This document shows, one piece after another, positions 1 to 8,890 of a stretch of 64,000 nucleotides of DNA (its first letter is position 1; each line of letters opens with the position of its first letter). Origin of the DNA: Pseudomonas fluorescens (GTDB lineage: Bacteria > Pseudomonadota > Gammaproteobacteria > Pseudomonadales > Pseudomonadaceae); assembly GCF_005938625.1 (NCBI RefSeq), contig NZ_VCNJ01000002.1, positions 62,001-126,000 on the forward strand, in the 5' to 3' direction. The position numbers and the translations under genes are program-made. The notes beneath the pieces were generated by a model. That model searched no databases. It was not told the DNA's origin and worked only from the letters and a program-made list of their open reading frames with translations.

Positions 1-1044
1 TTTCGGGTCTTCAGCGTTGATCCGGCATTCCAGCGAGTGACCGCGGATAACCACATCATCCTGGGTGAACGACAGCTTGTTGCCGGCGGCGATGCTGAGC
101 ATCTCCTTGACGATGTCGATACCGGTGACCATTTCCGAGACCGGGTGCTCCACCTGAACACGGGTGTTCATTTCGATGAAGTAGAAACGACCGTTCTCGT
201 AGAGAAACTCGAAAGTACCCGCGCCACGGTAGCCGATGTCGATGCACGCCTTGACGCAGCGAGCCAGTACTTCCTCGCGAGCCTTCTCGTCGATGCCCGG
301 TGCCGGCGCTTCTTCGAGGACTTTCTGGTGACGACGTTGCAGCGAGCAATCGCGGTCGCCCAGATGGATCGCGTGACCCTGACCGTCGGAAAGAACCTGC
401 ACTTCCACGTGACGCGGGTTGGTCAGGAATTTTTCCAGATAGACCATCGGGTTGCCGAACGCCGCGCCAGCTTCGGTGCGGGTCAGTTTGGCGAAGGCGA
501 TCAGGTCTTCTTCCTTGTGCACGACGCGCATGCCGCGACCACCACCGCCGCCAGCGGCTTTGATGATCACCGGGTAGCCGACTTCGCGACCGATGCGCAG
601 CGCCGTTTCTTCGTCTTCCGGCAACGGGCCGTCAGAACCTGGAACGGTCGGTACGCCTGCTTCGATCATCGCGTGCTTGGCCGAAACCTTGTCGCCCATC
701 AGGCGAATGGTGTCGGCTTTCGGGCCGATGAAAGCGAAGCCGGAGTTCTCGACCTGCTCGGCAAAATCGGCGTTTTCCGCGAGGAAACCGTAGCCTGGGT
801 GAATGGCGGTGGCGCCAGTCACTTCGGCGGCAGCGATGATGGCCGGGATGTGCAGGTAGGACTGAGCGGCAGACGCCGGGCCGATGCAGACGGATTCGTC
901 TGCCAGACCCAGGTGCATCAGCTCTTTGTCGGCCTTGGAGTAAACGGCGACGGTCTTGATGCCCATCTCTTTGCAGGCACGCAGAATCCGCAGGGCGATC
1001 TCACCGCGGTTAGCGATCAGAACTTTTTCCAACTTCGCAGTCAT
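1..1044 (-). CDS. accC: Acetyl-CoA carboxylase, biotin carboxylase subunit (3' part cut by window edge)
   Basis: ATP-dependent carboxylation of the biotin on AccB, the first half-reaction of malonyl-CoA synthesis in the cytoplasm. The reading frame starts [20 protein letters not shown], the typical N-terminus of biotin carboxylase, and continues through the glycine-rich ATP-grasp loop ([11 protein letters not shown]) and the [12 protein letters not shown] active-site segment. About 348 of the usual ~450 residues are inside the window; the C-terminus lies left of base 1. The ATG at 1044 lies 17 bases after the accB stop, so accB-accC form one operon on the minus strand, as in most proteobacteria. 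Identification is secure. Confidence 0.97.
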   Translation of the reverse strand, partial: MTAKLEKVLIANRGEIALRILRACKEMGIKTVAVYSKADKELMHLGLADESVCIGPASAAQSYLHIPAIIAAAEVTGATAIHPGYGFLAENADFAEQVENSGFAFIGPKADTIRLMGDKVSAKHAMIEAGVPTVPGSDGPLPEDEETALRIGREVGYPVIIKAAGGGGGRGMRVVHKEEDLIAFAKLTRTEAGAAFGNPMVYLEKFLTNPRHVEVQVLSDGQGHAIHLGDRDCSLQRRHQKVLEEAPAPGIDEKAREEVLARCVKACIDIGYRGAGTFEFLYENGRFYFIEMNTRVQVEHPVSEMVTGIDIVKEMLSIAAGNKLSFTQDDVVIRGHSLECRINAEDPK

Positions 1045-1061
1045 CAAAGGCTCTCCGCAGT

Positions 1062-1520
1062 TCAAACGATGGTGAACAGCGGTTGGTCGTACTCAACCGG
1101 CTGGCCGTCTTCGACGAGGATGGACTCGATCACACCGCTGGTTTCAGCTTCGATGTGGTTCATCATCTTCATGGCTTCGACGATGCACAGAGTGTCGCCT
1201 TTCTTCACGGTCTGGCCGACTTCAACGAAGGCTGGCGAGGCTGGCGAAGATTTACGGTAGAAGGTGCCGACCATCGGCGAACGGGCAACAGTGCCGTTCA
1301 GCGCTGGAGCAGCAGCGGCTGCCGGGGCTGCAGCAGCAACCGGAGCAGCAACAGGCGCAGCGGCCGGTGCTTGCATCGGAGCCGGTGCGTAGTACTGCTG
1401 AGCCGGGGTCTTGCTGTGACGGCTGATGCGTACGGACTCTTCGCCTTCCTTGATCTCGAGCTCGTCGATGCCGGACTCTTCCAGCAATTCGATCAGTTTC
1501 TTAACTTTACGGATATCCAT
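1062..1520 (-). CDS. accB: Biotin carboxyl carrier protein of acetyl-CoA carboxylase
   Basis: Carries the biotin that AccC carboxylates and that the AccAD transferase discharges onto acetyl-CoA. The 152-residue protein has the expected order: a helical N-terminus (about 1-35), an Ala/Pro-rich flexible linker (about 45-75) and a C-terminal biotinyl domain (about 77-152) with the EAMKMM biotinylation motif at 115-120, Lys118 being the modified residue. Length and layout are normal for the family. It lies upstream of accC in the same direction. Expression of accBC is often autoregulated by AccB; nothing in the sequence here proves that. Confidence 0.97.
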   Translation of the reverse strand: MDIRKVKKLIELLEESGIDELEIKEGEESVRISRHSKTPAQQYYAPAPMQAPAAAPVAAPVAAAAPAAAAAPALNGTVARSPMVGTFYRKSSPASPAFVEVGQTVKKGDTLCIVEAMKMMNHIEAETSGVIESILVEDGQPVEYDQPLFTIV

Positions 1521-1568
1521 GAATCATCAACTCCCAAGGGTCGGTCAGGGGCGCTTAACGCTTGTAGT

Positions 1569-2021
1569 TCAAGTCGTTGCCTGTGTTTCAAGCTGTTCTA
1601 GTGCAGCCTCCAGGGCCAGTCGGTAACCGCTGGCGCCAAGGCCGCAGATCACTCCCACCGCTACGTCGGAGAAGTAAGAGTGATGGCGGAAAGGTTCGCG
1701 TTTGTGCACGTTGGACAAATGCACTTCGATGAATGGGATGCTCACTCCCAGCAACGCGTCACGTAATGCGACACTTGTGTGCGTAAAAGCTGCTGGATTG
1801 ATCAGAATGAAATCGACGCCTTCGCCGCGCGCGGCGTGGATGCGGTCGATCAATTCGTACTCGGCATTGCTTTGCAGATACAGCAGATGATGGCCGGCTT
1901 CACGGGCGCGGCGCTCCAGATCCTGATTGATCTGCGCCAGGGTCGTTGAACCGTAAGTACCGGGTTCGCGGGTGCCGAGCAGGTTCAGGTTGGGGCCGTG
2001 CAGCACCAGTAGGGTTGCCAT
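1569..2021 (-). CDS. aroQ: Type II 3-dehydroquinate dehydratase
   Basis: Third step of the shikimate pathway, 3-dehydroquinate to 3-dehydroshikimate, in the cytoplasm as a dodecamer. The 150-residue length is that of type II enzymes. Visible active-site elements are [10 protein letters not shown] near the N-terminus with Arg18, catalytic Tyr23 in GTYG, the [10 protein letters not shown] substrate-binding loop (74-83) and His101 in EVHLSN. The gene is 48 bases upstream of accB, and aroQ-accB-accC is a conserved cluster. Pseudomonads usually hold more than one aroQ; this is the acc-linked copy (aroQ1 in P. aeruginosa naming). Confidence 0.96.
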   Translation of the reverse strand: MATLLVLHGPNLNLLGTREPGTYGSTTLAQINQDLERRAREAGHHLLYLQSNAEYELIDRIHAARGEGVDFILINPAAFTHTSVALRDALLGVSIPFIEVHLSNVHKREPFRHHSYFSDVAVGVICGLGASGYRLALEAALEQLETQATT

Positions 2022-2189
2022 CTGCGTTGTCCTTGTTATGGGTGAGCAAAGTTCAGAACCCGGCGACTATGCCGCAAAGACTTTGTGACTGTCCAGTTCT
2101 ATGCAATAGCCAGCACGATGGCCGATGTTTGCGCGAAATATGTGACCAAGTGATTTGATCCGGTCACTTGTGGTGTCTGGACTGACGCC

Positions 2190-2253
2190 TTCGCGAGCAA
2201 GCTCGCTCCCACAGGGGTATGCATTCCAATGTGGGAGTGAGCCTGCTCGCGAA
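2190..2253. repeat. REP pair (inverted repeat, GTGGGAGCGAGC family)
   Basis: Two arms, TTCGCGAGCAAGCTCGCTCC at 2190-2209 and its near-complement at 2232-2253, face each other around a short AT-richer loop. It fills the gap between aroQ and the chemoreceptor gene. This is the common fluorescens-type REP hairpin; several further copies occur in this window. Confidence 0.85.
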
Positions 2254-2262
2254 AACGGTTTA

Positions 2263-4209
2263 TCAGACGCGAAAGGCCTGCACGGCTGTATGCAATTGCC
2301 CGCCCAATACCAGCAAGTTCTCGCCTTGTTCGCGCCCACGACCGATACGCACCAGATTATCCCCACCCAATTGATGAATACGCTCGCTGTGGTCACGAAT
2401 CTCGCTGACCGCGCCACTCTGCTGCGCAGTGACATCAGCAATGCGGATCGCTGTGTCCGAAATGGTCTGGATCGCGCCGACGATTTTATCCAGCGCGCCA
2501 TCCGCCGCTTGCGCCTGATTGGCCGTGGCTTCAGCGTGTTCGACCTGCGCGCGCATGCCTTCGACCGATTGCCGGGCGGCGGTTTGCAGACCCGCAATCA
2601 AGGTTTGAATTTCCGCCGTCGCGCCAGCCGTGCGTTGTGCCAGCGAGCGAACTTCCTCGGCCACCACGGCAAAACCACGGCCCATTTCCCCGGCACGCGC
2701 CGCTTCAATCGCCGCGTTCAGCGCGAGCAGATTGGTCTGGTCGGCAATCGAGCGAATCACCGTCAAAACGCCGCCGATGGTCGCCGACTCTTCAGCCAGA
2801 TGCTCGATCATTTGCGCGTTGCCCTGAACCTCACCAACCAGCGCGTGCAGTCCGGTCAGGCTCTGGCCGATAACGGTTTGACCATGCTCGACGGCCAGTC
2901 CGGCATGACGGCTGGCATCGGCGGCCTGCTGAGCATCGCTTGCCACTTGCTGAATGGTCGCTTCCAGTTCACCGAGGGAGTCGCGGATCAGCGCAGTATC
3001 GCCGGCCTGATGTTCGGCGCCGCTGTGCAGGTCGTTACTGAGTTCGGCAAGGGTACGACTACTGCCCGCGACTTGCTCGGCATTGCCGCGAATCGTCCCG
3101 ACCAGATCGACCAGATACGCGCGCAAGCGATTGAGCGAGGCTTCAATGTCGTGCAGTTCACGGTTGGTCTTGCCCAGTTGAATATCGCGGCTGAAATCGC
3201 CTTCGGCCCAGGTCGACAATGCCGGAGCGAGATTGGTCAGCGTACGGGCCAGCCGCCGTTGCAAGGTGTCGATTAGCAAAGCAATCAGCAGAATCAGGCC
3301 GATCATCACGCCTTGCATCAGGCGCACTTCGCCTTGAATTTGCCCGTGCTGGGCGCGTACGACCGGCTCAAGTCCGGCGATGGCCTGCTGTACGGCGGCG
3401 ATTTTCTGGTGCGTCGCCGTGCTGAGGTCGGCGCGTTTCTGGATCTGCTCACTAGTGCGCGCCAACTCTGCCGGATAGCGCCCGAGCAGGCTGTTGAGTT
3501 CACGTTTGAGGCCGACACCGGCGTCTTCGGCAACAGCTTTCTCAGTGTTTTCGATACCCATCATCGCGGCGAAATCGTCGCTGCCCGACTCGTTGCTGGA
3601 GACGACGCCGAGCAAGGGCAGGGCATCAATCGCCTGCGCCTGAGTACGGATGTTGCTGACTTCGCGCTCAACATCGGCCGCCAGTTCGCTGCGACCACTG
3701 CTGACCAGTTTGTCCCGTGCCAGCGACAGTTTGCCCAAGTGCTGCGAGGCAACCAGCAGTGGCGTCATATAAGCCGCATTGCCGCTTGCGTAAGTAGTGA
3801 GCTGATCGAGACTAGCGCTCAGTTCGCGCTCGGCCTGCAACAGCAAGGCCTGCGGATCGCCCGCCAGTTTGCCGGCCGCGAGCAGGTCGGTTTTGCTGAA
3901 CTCATCAAGGCCCGACAGGCTTGGGCGCAAACTCTCAGCCAGGGCTGGCGGCAGTTCATCGAGCTCTTTCTGCAAAGCGTCGATGGCCTGACTCGCACTA
4001 CTCAGACGCAAGGCGTCGCCACTGCCGAGATAGTCCTCGACATTGCGTGCGACCTCGTTCTGAAACTGCTGCGACAGTCCCAGATAACGCTCCATCAACA
4101 GATACGGGCGTTCGAGGGCTTTTTGCGACCACCACAGCGTCGCGCCGAGTGCGAGGCACACGGCGACCAGCAGCAGCGTATTGAGATTGGTGAGCAACTT
4201 CAGGCGCAT
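2263..4209 (-). CDS. ctpL: Methyl-accepting chemotaxis protein, CtpL-like
   Basis: Inner-membrane chemoreceptor. There is an N-terminal transmembrane helix (about residues 5-25), a long helical periplasmic region of about 270 residues, a second transmembrane helix ([16 protein letters not shown]), a HAMP-like linker and a C-terminal signalling domain with the conserved hairpin [16 protein letters not shown]. The all-helical sensor is compatible with a helical-bimodular type. In P. aeruginosa, as I recall, the receptor between the aroQ-acc cluster and a GGDEF response regulator is CtpL, which acts in taxis to low phosphate; the name here rests on that synteny and general architecture. The start is placed at the ATG at 4209; the frame opens four codons earlier with a TTG. 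Ligand not shown by sequence. Confidence 0.8.
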   Translation of the reverse strand: MRLKLLTNLNTLLLVAVCLALGATLWWSQKALERPYLLMERYLGLSQQFQNEVARNVEDYLGSGDALRLSSASQAIDALQKELDELPPALAESLRPSLSGLDEFSKTDLLAAGKLAGDPQALLLQAERELSASLDQLTTYASGNAAYMTPLLVASQHLGKLSLARDKLVSSGRSELAADVEREVSNIRTQAQAIDALPLLGVVSSNESGSDDFAAMMGIENTEKAVAEDAGVGLKRELNSLLGRYPAELARTSEQIQKRADLSTATHQKIAAVQQAIAGLEPVVRAQHGQIQGEVRLMQGVMIGLILLIALLIDTLQRRLARTLTNLAPALSTWAEGDFSRDIQLGKTNRELHDIEASLNRLRAYLVDLVGTIRGNAEQVAGSSRTLAELSNDLHSGAEHQAGDTALIRDSLGELEATIQQVASDAQQAADASRHAGLAVEHGQTVIGQSLTGLHALVGEVQGNAQMIEHLAEESATIGGVLTVIRSIADQTNLLALNAAIEAARAGEMGRGFAVVAEEVRSLAQRTAGATAEIQTLIAGLQTAARQSVEGMRAQVEHAEATANQAQAADGALDKIVGAIQTISDTAIRIADVTAQQSGAVSEIRDHSERIHQLGGDNLVRIGRGREQGENLLVLGGQLHTAVQAFRV

Positions 4210-4260
4210 GACGGCTACCAACGGCAGAAATGGTAAGCGCCTGAATTTATTGCGGTTCTG

Positions 4261-5931
4261 TTACAGGGTTATGACCGAATCAGTGGAATCCGATGAAAAA
4301 GTGGCACTTTGCTTTGAGTCGCGCGCAGTCTGCACGCGATTGCGTCCGGCACCCTTGGCGCGGTACAGCGCTTCGTCGGCCTGACTGGCCATCATCAGGC
4401 TGTCGCAGTCGTCGTGCATTTCCACCACGCCGGCGCTGAAAGTGCACCACAAATCCTGCGGTTGTGCGGGGTAGTGGATCTCGGCGAAGCGCTGGCGGAT
4501 TTCGTCGAGCACTTTGTGCGCGGCTTCTATATCCGTGTCAGGCATGACGATGGCGAACTCTTCGCCGCCGTAACGGCCGATGAAGTCGGTCTTGCGCAAA
4601 CGCTGCTTGAGAAACAGCGCGAGGCTTTTGATCACGCGGTCGCCCATCGGGTGGCCGTGGCTGTCGTTGACCCGTTTGAAGTGGTCGATGTCGAGCATGG
4701 CAAAACTCAGCGGCTTGTTCTCGCGGCGGGCGCGGAACGAGCAGTCTTCGAGCAGTTGCAGAATATGGGTGTGGTTGTAGAGGCCAGTGAGGCTGTCGCG
4801 GACCATCCGCGCTTTCAGATTGCGCGCACGGGCGGCGCGGTTGCGCACGGTAGTGATCAGGTGGCGCGGCTTGATCGGTTTGGTCAGGAAGTCATCGCCG
4901 CCTTCGCTCATGGCGTCGAGCTGCTTGTCCAGATCGTCTTCGGCCGACAGATAGATGATCGGCACGCTGACATAGCGGTCGTTGTGGCGAATCACTTTGG
5001 CCAGTTCGGTACCGGTGCAGGCTGGCATGTACATGTCGAGGATGATCAGGTCGGGCTGGAAATCCGCCAGCTCGGCCATCGCCTGAATCGGTTCGATCAG
5101 CGTGCGCGTGACGATCCCGGCGCTGTTGAGCAGGCGCTCGGTGTGCAAGGCCTGTGCGCGTGAGTCGTCGATGATCAACACTTTATAAGGCTCGTACTGC
5201 GCGACGCAGGTGAGGACTTCGATCTTTTCCAGCAGGCTCGACGCTTCGAGAGTGCCGGTGAGGAATTCCTGGCCACCGGCACGCACGGCGGCGAGACGAG
5301 TAGGCGTGTCGGTTTCGTGCAGGCTGAAAAACAGCAGCGGCAGCGGTTCTTCCAGGCCGACCTGGGCTTCGGCGGCGAGTTTCAGGCCGATGCCGGCACC
5401 ACTGAAATCCACGTCCATGACGATGGCGGCCGGTAAGCGCTCGACCATCGAGGAGCGAAACGCCGAAACACTGTCCAGCGCCTGCGCGCTCAAGCCGAAA
5501 AACTCCAGTTGCTTGGCCAGTCGCTCGGCGCGGTCGTGATCCTGCAGCATCACGTAGATCGGTTTGCGCAGCGGCGGCAGGAAGGTCTGGTCGAGTTGGT
5601 CGCCATGGCGCAGGCCGGTGCGCGACAAGCGCTGCATCAAGCGATTGAGGTCGGTGATCAGACCGCTGCTGAGGCGGCCGCGATTGGCGTCCACCGCTTC
5701 CAGCGATTGGCTGATGTGGCGCGCGAGCTGAGTGTGTTCCGGCTGTTCGAAGCGCTCGGCAAAACGCAGCAGGCGCAGGTTGGCCTCGCTCAGTTCGGCG
5801 AGATCGACAGTGGACCACTCACTGCGTTGCAGGCGTTGCCATATCTCAAGAATCTGACGTGCCTGATGAATTACCCGCTGGGCAAAGTGGTGCTTGAGAC
5901 GCTCACGGCTGGGGTCTTCTGGCTCGGTCAT
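4261..5931 (-). CDS. gcbA: Diguanylate cyclase response regulator, GcbA-like
   Basis: Makes cyclic di-GMP from GTP. The 556 residues show a helical N-terminal segment (1 to ~120), a degenerate receiver domain (about 125-250), an intact receiver (about 255-380; VLIIDDS, phospho-acceptor Asp in LIILDMYMP, LTKP lysine motif) and a GGDEF domain (about 385-545). The catalytic motif is GGEEF, and an RxxD product-inhibition site (RKTD) lies five residues before it, so feedback inhibition is expected. Synteny with P. aeruginosa PA4843 and P. fluorescens gcbA, known for promoting attachment and restraining swimming, supports the name. Its neighbour is a chemoreceptor in the same direction, 51 bases away. 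Confidence 0.88.
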   Translation of the reverse strand: MTEPEDPSRERLKHHFAQRVIHQARQILEIWQRLQRSEWSTVDLAELSEANLRLLRFAERFEQPEHTQLARHISQSLEAVDANRGRLSSGLITDLNRLMQRLSRTGLRHGDQLDQTFLPPLRKPIYVMLQDHDRAERLAKQLEFFGLSAQALDSVSAFRSSMVERLPAAIVMDVDFSGAGIGLKLAAEAQVGLEEPLPLLFFSLHETDTPTRLAAVRAGGQEFLTGTLEASSLLEKIEVLTCVAQYEPYKVLIIDDSRAQALHTERLLNSAGIVTRTLIEPIQAMAELADFQPDLIILDMYMPACTGTELAKVIRHNDRYVSVPIIYLSAEDDLDKQLDAMSEGGDDFLTKPIKPRHLITTVRNRAARARNLKARMVRDSLTGLYNHTHILQLLEDCSFRARRENKPLSFAMLDIDHFKRVNDSHGHPMGDRVIKSLALFLKQRLRKTDFIGRYGGEEFAIVMPDTDIEAAHKVLDEIRQRFAEIHYPAQPQDLWCTFSAGVVEMHDDCDSLMMASQADEALYRAKGAGRNRVQTARDSKQSATFSSDSTDSVITL

Positions 5932-6364
5932 ATCCTGACTACTAGTTAGGCTGCATGCTGAGATCGACTGGTGGCTCTATGCTAGCACCTCTTTTCCCTT
6001 ACACGAGTGTCGTACGTCAATAATCTGCAGTGCGTCACCATTCAGTTTCTGACCGGGCGGTTTTGTTTTTGACCTTGGCGTCGCTCAAGTCCCCGTAAGT
6101 CGGGCGTTTCGCCGGAAAACATGCTGCGCGAGATGAAAGGGTGTTGCGCTTCGATCTGCGCATTGGATGCACTGGCGGAGGGTTTTTACCGCTCTGGCTT
6201 CCGTTTGGCTGAGATGCGCGTATCGGGGATTCCCCTAGCGATCGTCGAAGCGTCATTCGCCCACATGATTTGCGGCTTATCGTTACGCGCGGGTGCCCGG
6301 CTCTGGCACGTTGTTGTATGGTTGTGGTCGAACCGTTGAACCCAAGATTTGAAAGGATATCGCC
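5932..6364. other. Intergenic region without recognised gene
   Basis: 433 bases between the divergent gcbA and DUF2333 genes. It must hold both promoters. A 72-codon open frame (6121-6339, plus strand) shows no ribosome-binding site or recognisable protein character. No clear terminator or repeat was seen. Confidence 0.5.
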
Positions 6365-7432
6365 ATGCTGGACTGGAAAAACCGCGCGGGCAGCGCGCCT
6401 GAACGTGCCGCCGAGCCCAAGTCGGCCGCCCGCAGCTATGTGGGCGGGCTGCTGTTCAGCCGTGCGCTGGCCACGCTGATTGGCATTTATCTGTTGGTGA
6501 CCATTGGCCTGGGCTGGTACTGGAGCCAAGAGCCGGCGCTGTTTCCGGTCGCACAAAATGCCCAGGTGGCTGCCGAGAAAGAAGGCAAGCAGATGGTGAT
6601 CGGCTACACCACTGTCGAAACCCTGAAGACCGTCGCCGGCACCTTGCTCAACAAGCCGGGCGGCTATATTTCCAACGACCGCTTCCCGCCAGGCCTGTGG
6701 ATGGACAACACGCCGAGCTGGGAATACGGCGTGCTGGTACAGGTGCGTGACCTGACCCGCGCTCTGCGCAAAGACTTTGCCCGTTCGCAATCGCAGTCGG
6801 CGGAAGACGCCGATCTGGCCAAGGCCGAACCGCGCTTCAACTTCGACAACAAGAGCTGGATCCTGCCGTCGAGTGAGTCGGAGTACCAGGAAGGCATCAA
6901 CTCGCTGAGCCGCTATCAGGCGCGTCTGTCTGATCCGACCCAGAAAAACGCGCTGTTCTATGCCCGCGCCGACAACCTGAATAACTGGCTGGGCGATGTC
7001 GGCACCCGTCTCGGCTCGCTGTCGCAACGTCTGTCGGCCAGTGTCGGTCGGGTCAAACTCAACACCGCGCTGAAAACCGAAGTGCCGGCCATCGGCGAAG
7101 TGCCGCAGGTTGACGAAGAGGTCGTCGAGACCCCGTGGATGCAGATCGACAACGTGTTCTACGAAGCACGCGGTCAGGCTTGGGCGCTGTCGCACCTGCT
7201 GCGCGCCATTGAAGTCGATTTCGCCGATGTGCTGGCGAAGAAGAACGCCACGGTCAGCGTGCGTCAGATCATCCGTGAACTGGAAGCCTCGCAGGAACCG
7301 GTCTGGAGTCCTATGATTCTTAACGGGAGCGGCTTCGGCGTGCTGGCCAACCACTCGCTGGTCATGGCCAACTATATTTCCCGTGCCAACGCTGCTGTGA
7401 TCGATTTGCGTCAACTGCTCAATCAGGGCTGA
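6365..7432 (+). CDS. DUF2333 family inner-membrane protein
   Basis: Unknown function. The 355-residue protein has one transmembrane helix near the N-terminus (about 33-53), with the remaining ~300 residues probably periplasmic and largely helical. The ATG at 6365 is preceded by GAAAGGA. The gene corresponds by position to the hypothetical gene between gcbA and the Nudix gene in P. aeruginosa (PA4842, from memory) and is widespread in pseudomonads. The Nudix gene starts three bases after its stop, so the two are co-transcribed. Confidence 0.85.
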   Translation: MLDWKNRAGSAPERAAEPKSAARSYVGGLLFSRALATLIGIYLLVTIGLGWYWSQEPALFPVAQNAQVAAEKEGKQMVIGYTTVETLKTVAGTLLNKPGGYISNDRFPPGLWMDNTPSWEYGVLVQVRDLTRALRKDFARSQSQSAEDADLAKAEPRFNFDNKSWILPSSESEYQEGINSLSRYQARLSDPTQKNALFYARADNLNNWLGDVGTRLGSLSQRLSASVGRVKLNTALKTEVPAIGEVPQVDEEVVETPWMQIDNVFYEARGQAWALSHLLRAIEVDFADVLAKKNATVSVRQIIRELEASQEPVWSPMILNGSGFGVLANHSLVMANYISRANAAVIDLRQLLNQG

Positions 7433-7435
7433 TTC

Positions 7436-7993
7436 ATGAGCCAGAACGCCAAAGAGGCGGCCCATCGCGCCGCCTCCGATGCCGAACAGATCGCCTGGGT
7501 CGACGAGCAGGACAACCTGCTCGGCGCTCTGGTGCGCGCCGATCTACGCGAGCGCGGGCTGATCGGTCGTGGCACGTACATCATGTTGTTCAATTCCGCC
7601 GGCGACCTTTGTGTGCATCGGCGCACCTTGAGCAAGGCGATTTATCCCGGTTACTGGGATGTCGCGGCAGGCGGCATGGTGCAGGCGGGCGAGACCTACG
7701 CCGAGTCGGCGGCCCGAGAGCTGGAAGAGGAGTTGGGTGTCAGCGGCGTAGAGCTGACGGCCCATGACCATTTCTACTTCGAGGACACCGGCAATCGTCT
7801 TTGGTGTTCGGCGTTTTCCGCTGTATGGGACGGTCCGCTCAGACTGCAGCCTGAAGAAGTCCTCGAAGCACGCTTTATTCCGGTCGAGCAGGTCATGCAG
7901 GAAATCCGGCAGAAGCCTTATTGCCCGGACTCTCTGGCCGCGTTGAAGCGCTATCTGAAGGCGCAGCAAAGCGACGTCGCAAAGAACACATGA
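7436..7993 (+). CDS. Nudix hydrolase (YfcD-like)
   Basis: Predicted pyrophosphohydrolase of a nucleoside-diphosphate-linked substrate. The Nudix box fits GX5EX7REUXEEXGU: it begins with GGMVQAGE near residue 80 and ends RELEEELGV around residue 103. The 185-residue size and the N-terminal WVDEQDN segment resemble the YfcD/IPP-isomerase-like subgroup, whose substrate is not established. It is translated directly after the DUF2333 gene. Confidence 0.88.
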   Translation: MSQNAKEAAHRAASDAEQIAWVDEQDNLLGALVRADLRERGLIGRGTYIMLFNSAGDLCVHRRTLSKAIYPGYWDVAAGGMVQAGETYAESAARELEEELGVSGVELTAHDHFYFEDTGNRLWCSAFSAVWDGPLRLQPEEVLEARFIPVEQVMQEIRQKPYCPDSLAALKRYLKAQQSDVAKNT

Positions 7994-8081
7994 ATTGGCG
8001 CCGATTGGCACTTAGCAAGTCGCATTTTTGCCGTTACACTGCGCGACCTTTTCAAGCTGCACCGAATAGTTTGAGGTTGGC

Positions 8082-8187
8082 CTGCTGACCCACTGTAGGA
8101 GCTGCCGAAGGCTGCGATCTTTTGATCTTGTTTTTCAAGAGCAGGATCACAAGATCGCAGCCTTCGGCAGCTCCTACAGGTCAGCAG
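8082..8187. repeat. Long inverted repeat (GTAGGAGCTGCCGAAGGCTGCGATC family)
   Basis: The arm starting TGTAGGAGCTGCCGAAGGCT at 8094 is repeated in reverse complement ending at 8178, and flanking CTGCTGACC and GGTCAGCAG extend the palindrome. This is the second repeat family of the window; further copies or half copies lie near 18.5, 54.1 and 56.5 kb. It sits between the Nudix gene and sui1. Confidence 0.85.
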
Positions 8188-8299
8188 TCTCGTCGCCAAA
8201 TTCCGGTGCAGTAGCGCTGCCCCTGCCTGAGTGGGGCTTCGCGGTCGCTGACCTTGCCCAAGGTTGCGATCAGTCTTTGTCCTCCGAAGAGGATTGCCG

Positions 8300-8671
8300 G
8301 TGGCCAAAAAAGCCGCATCCTTCGCCGCCTTGGGTGGCCTGGTATTTTCCACCGACGCAGGTCGTCATTGTCCGGAATGCAGCAAGCCGGTAGACGCCTG
8401 TATCTGCAAACAAACCGTGATCCCGGCCGGGGATGGCATTGCCCGCGTGCGTCGCGAGAGCAAGGGCCGTGGCGGCAAGACGGTGACCACCATCACTGGC
8501 GTGCCACTGGCCGAAGACGCGCTCAAAGAGTTGGCGACAACGTTGAAGAAACGTTGCGGCACCGGCGGGGCGTTGAAAGACGGCATCATCGAAATCCAGG
8601 GCGATCATGTCGAGCTACTCTTGGCTGAGCTGATCAAACACGGTTTCAAAGCGAAGAAATCCGGCGGCTAG
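8300..8671 (+). CDS. yciH: Translation initiation factor Sui1 (YciH)
   Basis: Bacterial SUI1/eIF1-like protein thought to affect start-codon fidelity on the 30S subunit. The 123-residue product begins at a GTG (VAKKAASF), chosen because a GAAGAGGA ribosome-binding site lies just upstream; the frame opens 12 codons earlier without one. The N-terminal part has two cysteine pairs, CPEC and CIC (about 24-36), that may bind metal, and the C-terminal part has the SUI1 fold signature (KGRGGKTVTTITGVP). The gene lies between Nudix and speA as in P. aeruginosa. Confidence 0.93.
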   Translation: MAKKAASFAALGGLVFSTDAGRHCPECSKPVDACICKQTVIPAGDGIARVRRESKGRGGKTVTTITGVPLAEDALKELATTLKKRCGTGGALKDGIIEIQGDHVELLLAELIKHGFKAKKSGG

Positions 8672-8675
8672 CAGC

Positions 8676-8753
8676 CTCTGTGAAATCCATCTACGGCTTG
8701 ATCCGGCGCTGAAACATTGCAGATCCGGCGTCGTCTCCATGGTTTTCACAGAG
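8676..8753. repeat. Short inverted repeat of unknown type
   Basis: Arms CTCTGTGAAATCCAT (8676-8690) and ATGGTTTTCACAGAG (8739-8753) pair at 14 of 15 positions. Inside, GATCCGGCG occurs twice in direct orientation (8700 and 8722). It lies just after the sui1 stop and differs from both REP families here. It may be a terminator-like hairpin or the remnant of a small mobile element; no T-tract follows it. Confidence 0.55.
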
Positions 8754-8890
8754 CCTGTTCATGACCGGTTTCTAAACTCCACGCAGTCAGTGCGGTCTAC
8801 CGCCGCGCTGACGAACCGTCATTTTCATACTTTAGACTGCGCCGGCCTGCGATCAGGCGACGCACTATGACTTCTTTATAGGGGACTTCG

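Noticed and set aside
37..1260. 407-codon plus-strand open frame opposite accC and accB
   Set aside because: Mirror frame of highly biased GC-rich codons; the minus strand encodes two unmistakable acetyl-CoA carboxylase subunits.
2155..4236. Two plus-strand frames (373 and 307 codons) opposite the CtpL-like receptor
   Set aside because: Composition (Gln/Arg/Leu-rich, no domain) is that of a shadow; the receptor on the other strand has intact family motifs.
6035..7465. 476-codon minus-strand frame across the DUF2333 gene
   Set aside because: Shadow frame: the plus strand has a ribosome-binding site, transmembrane helix and a coupled Nudix gene.
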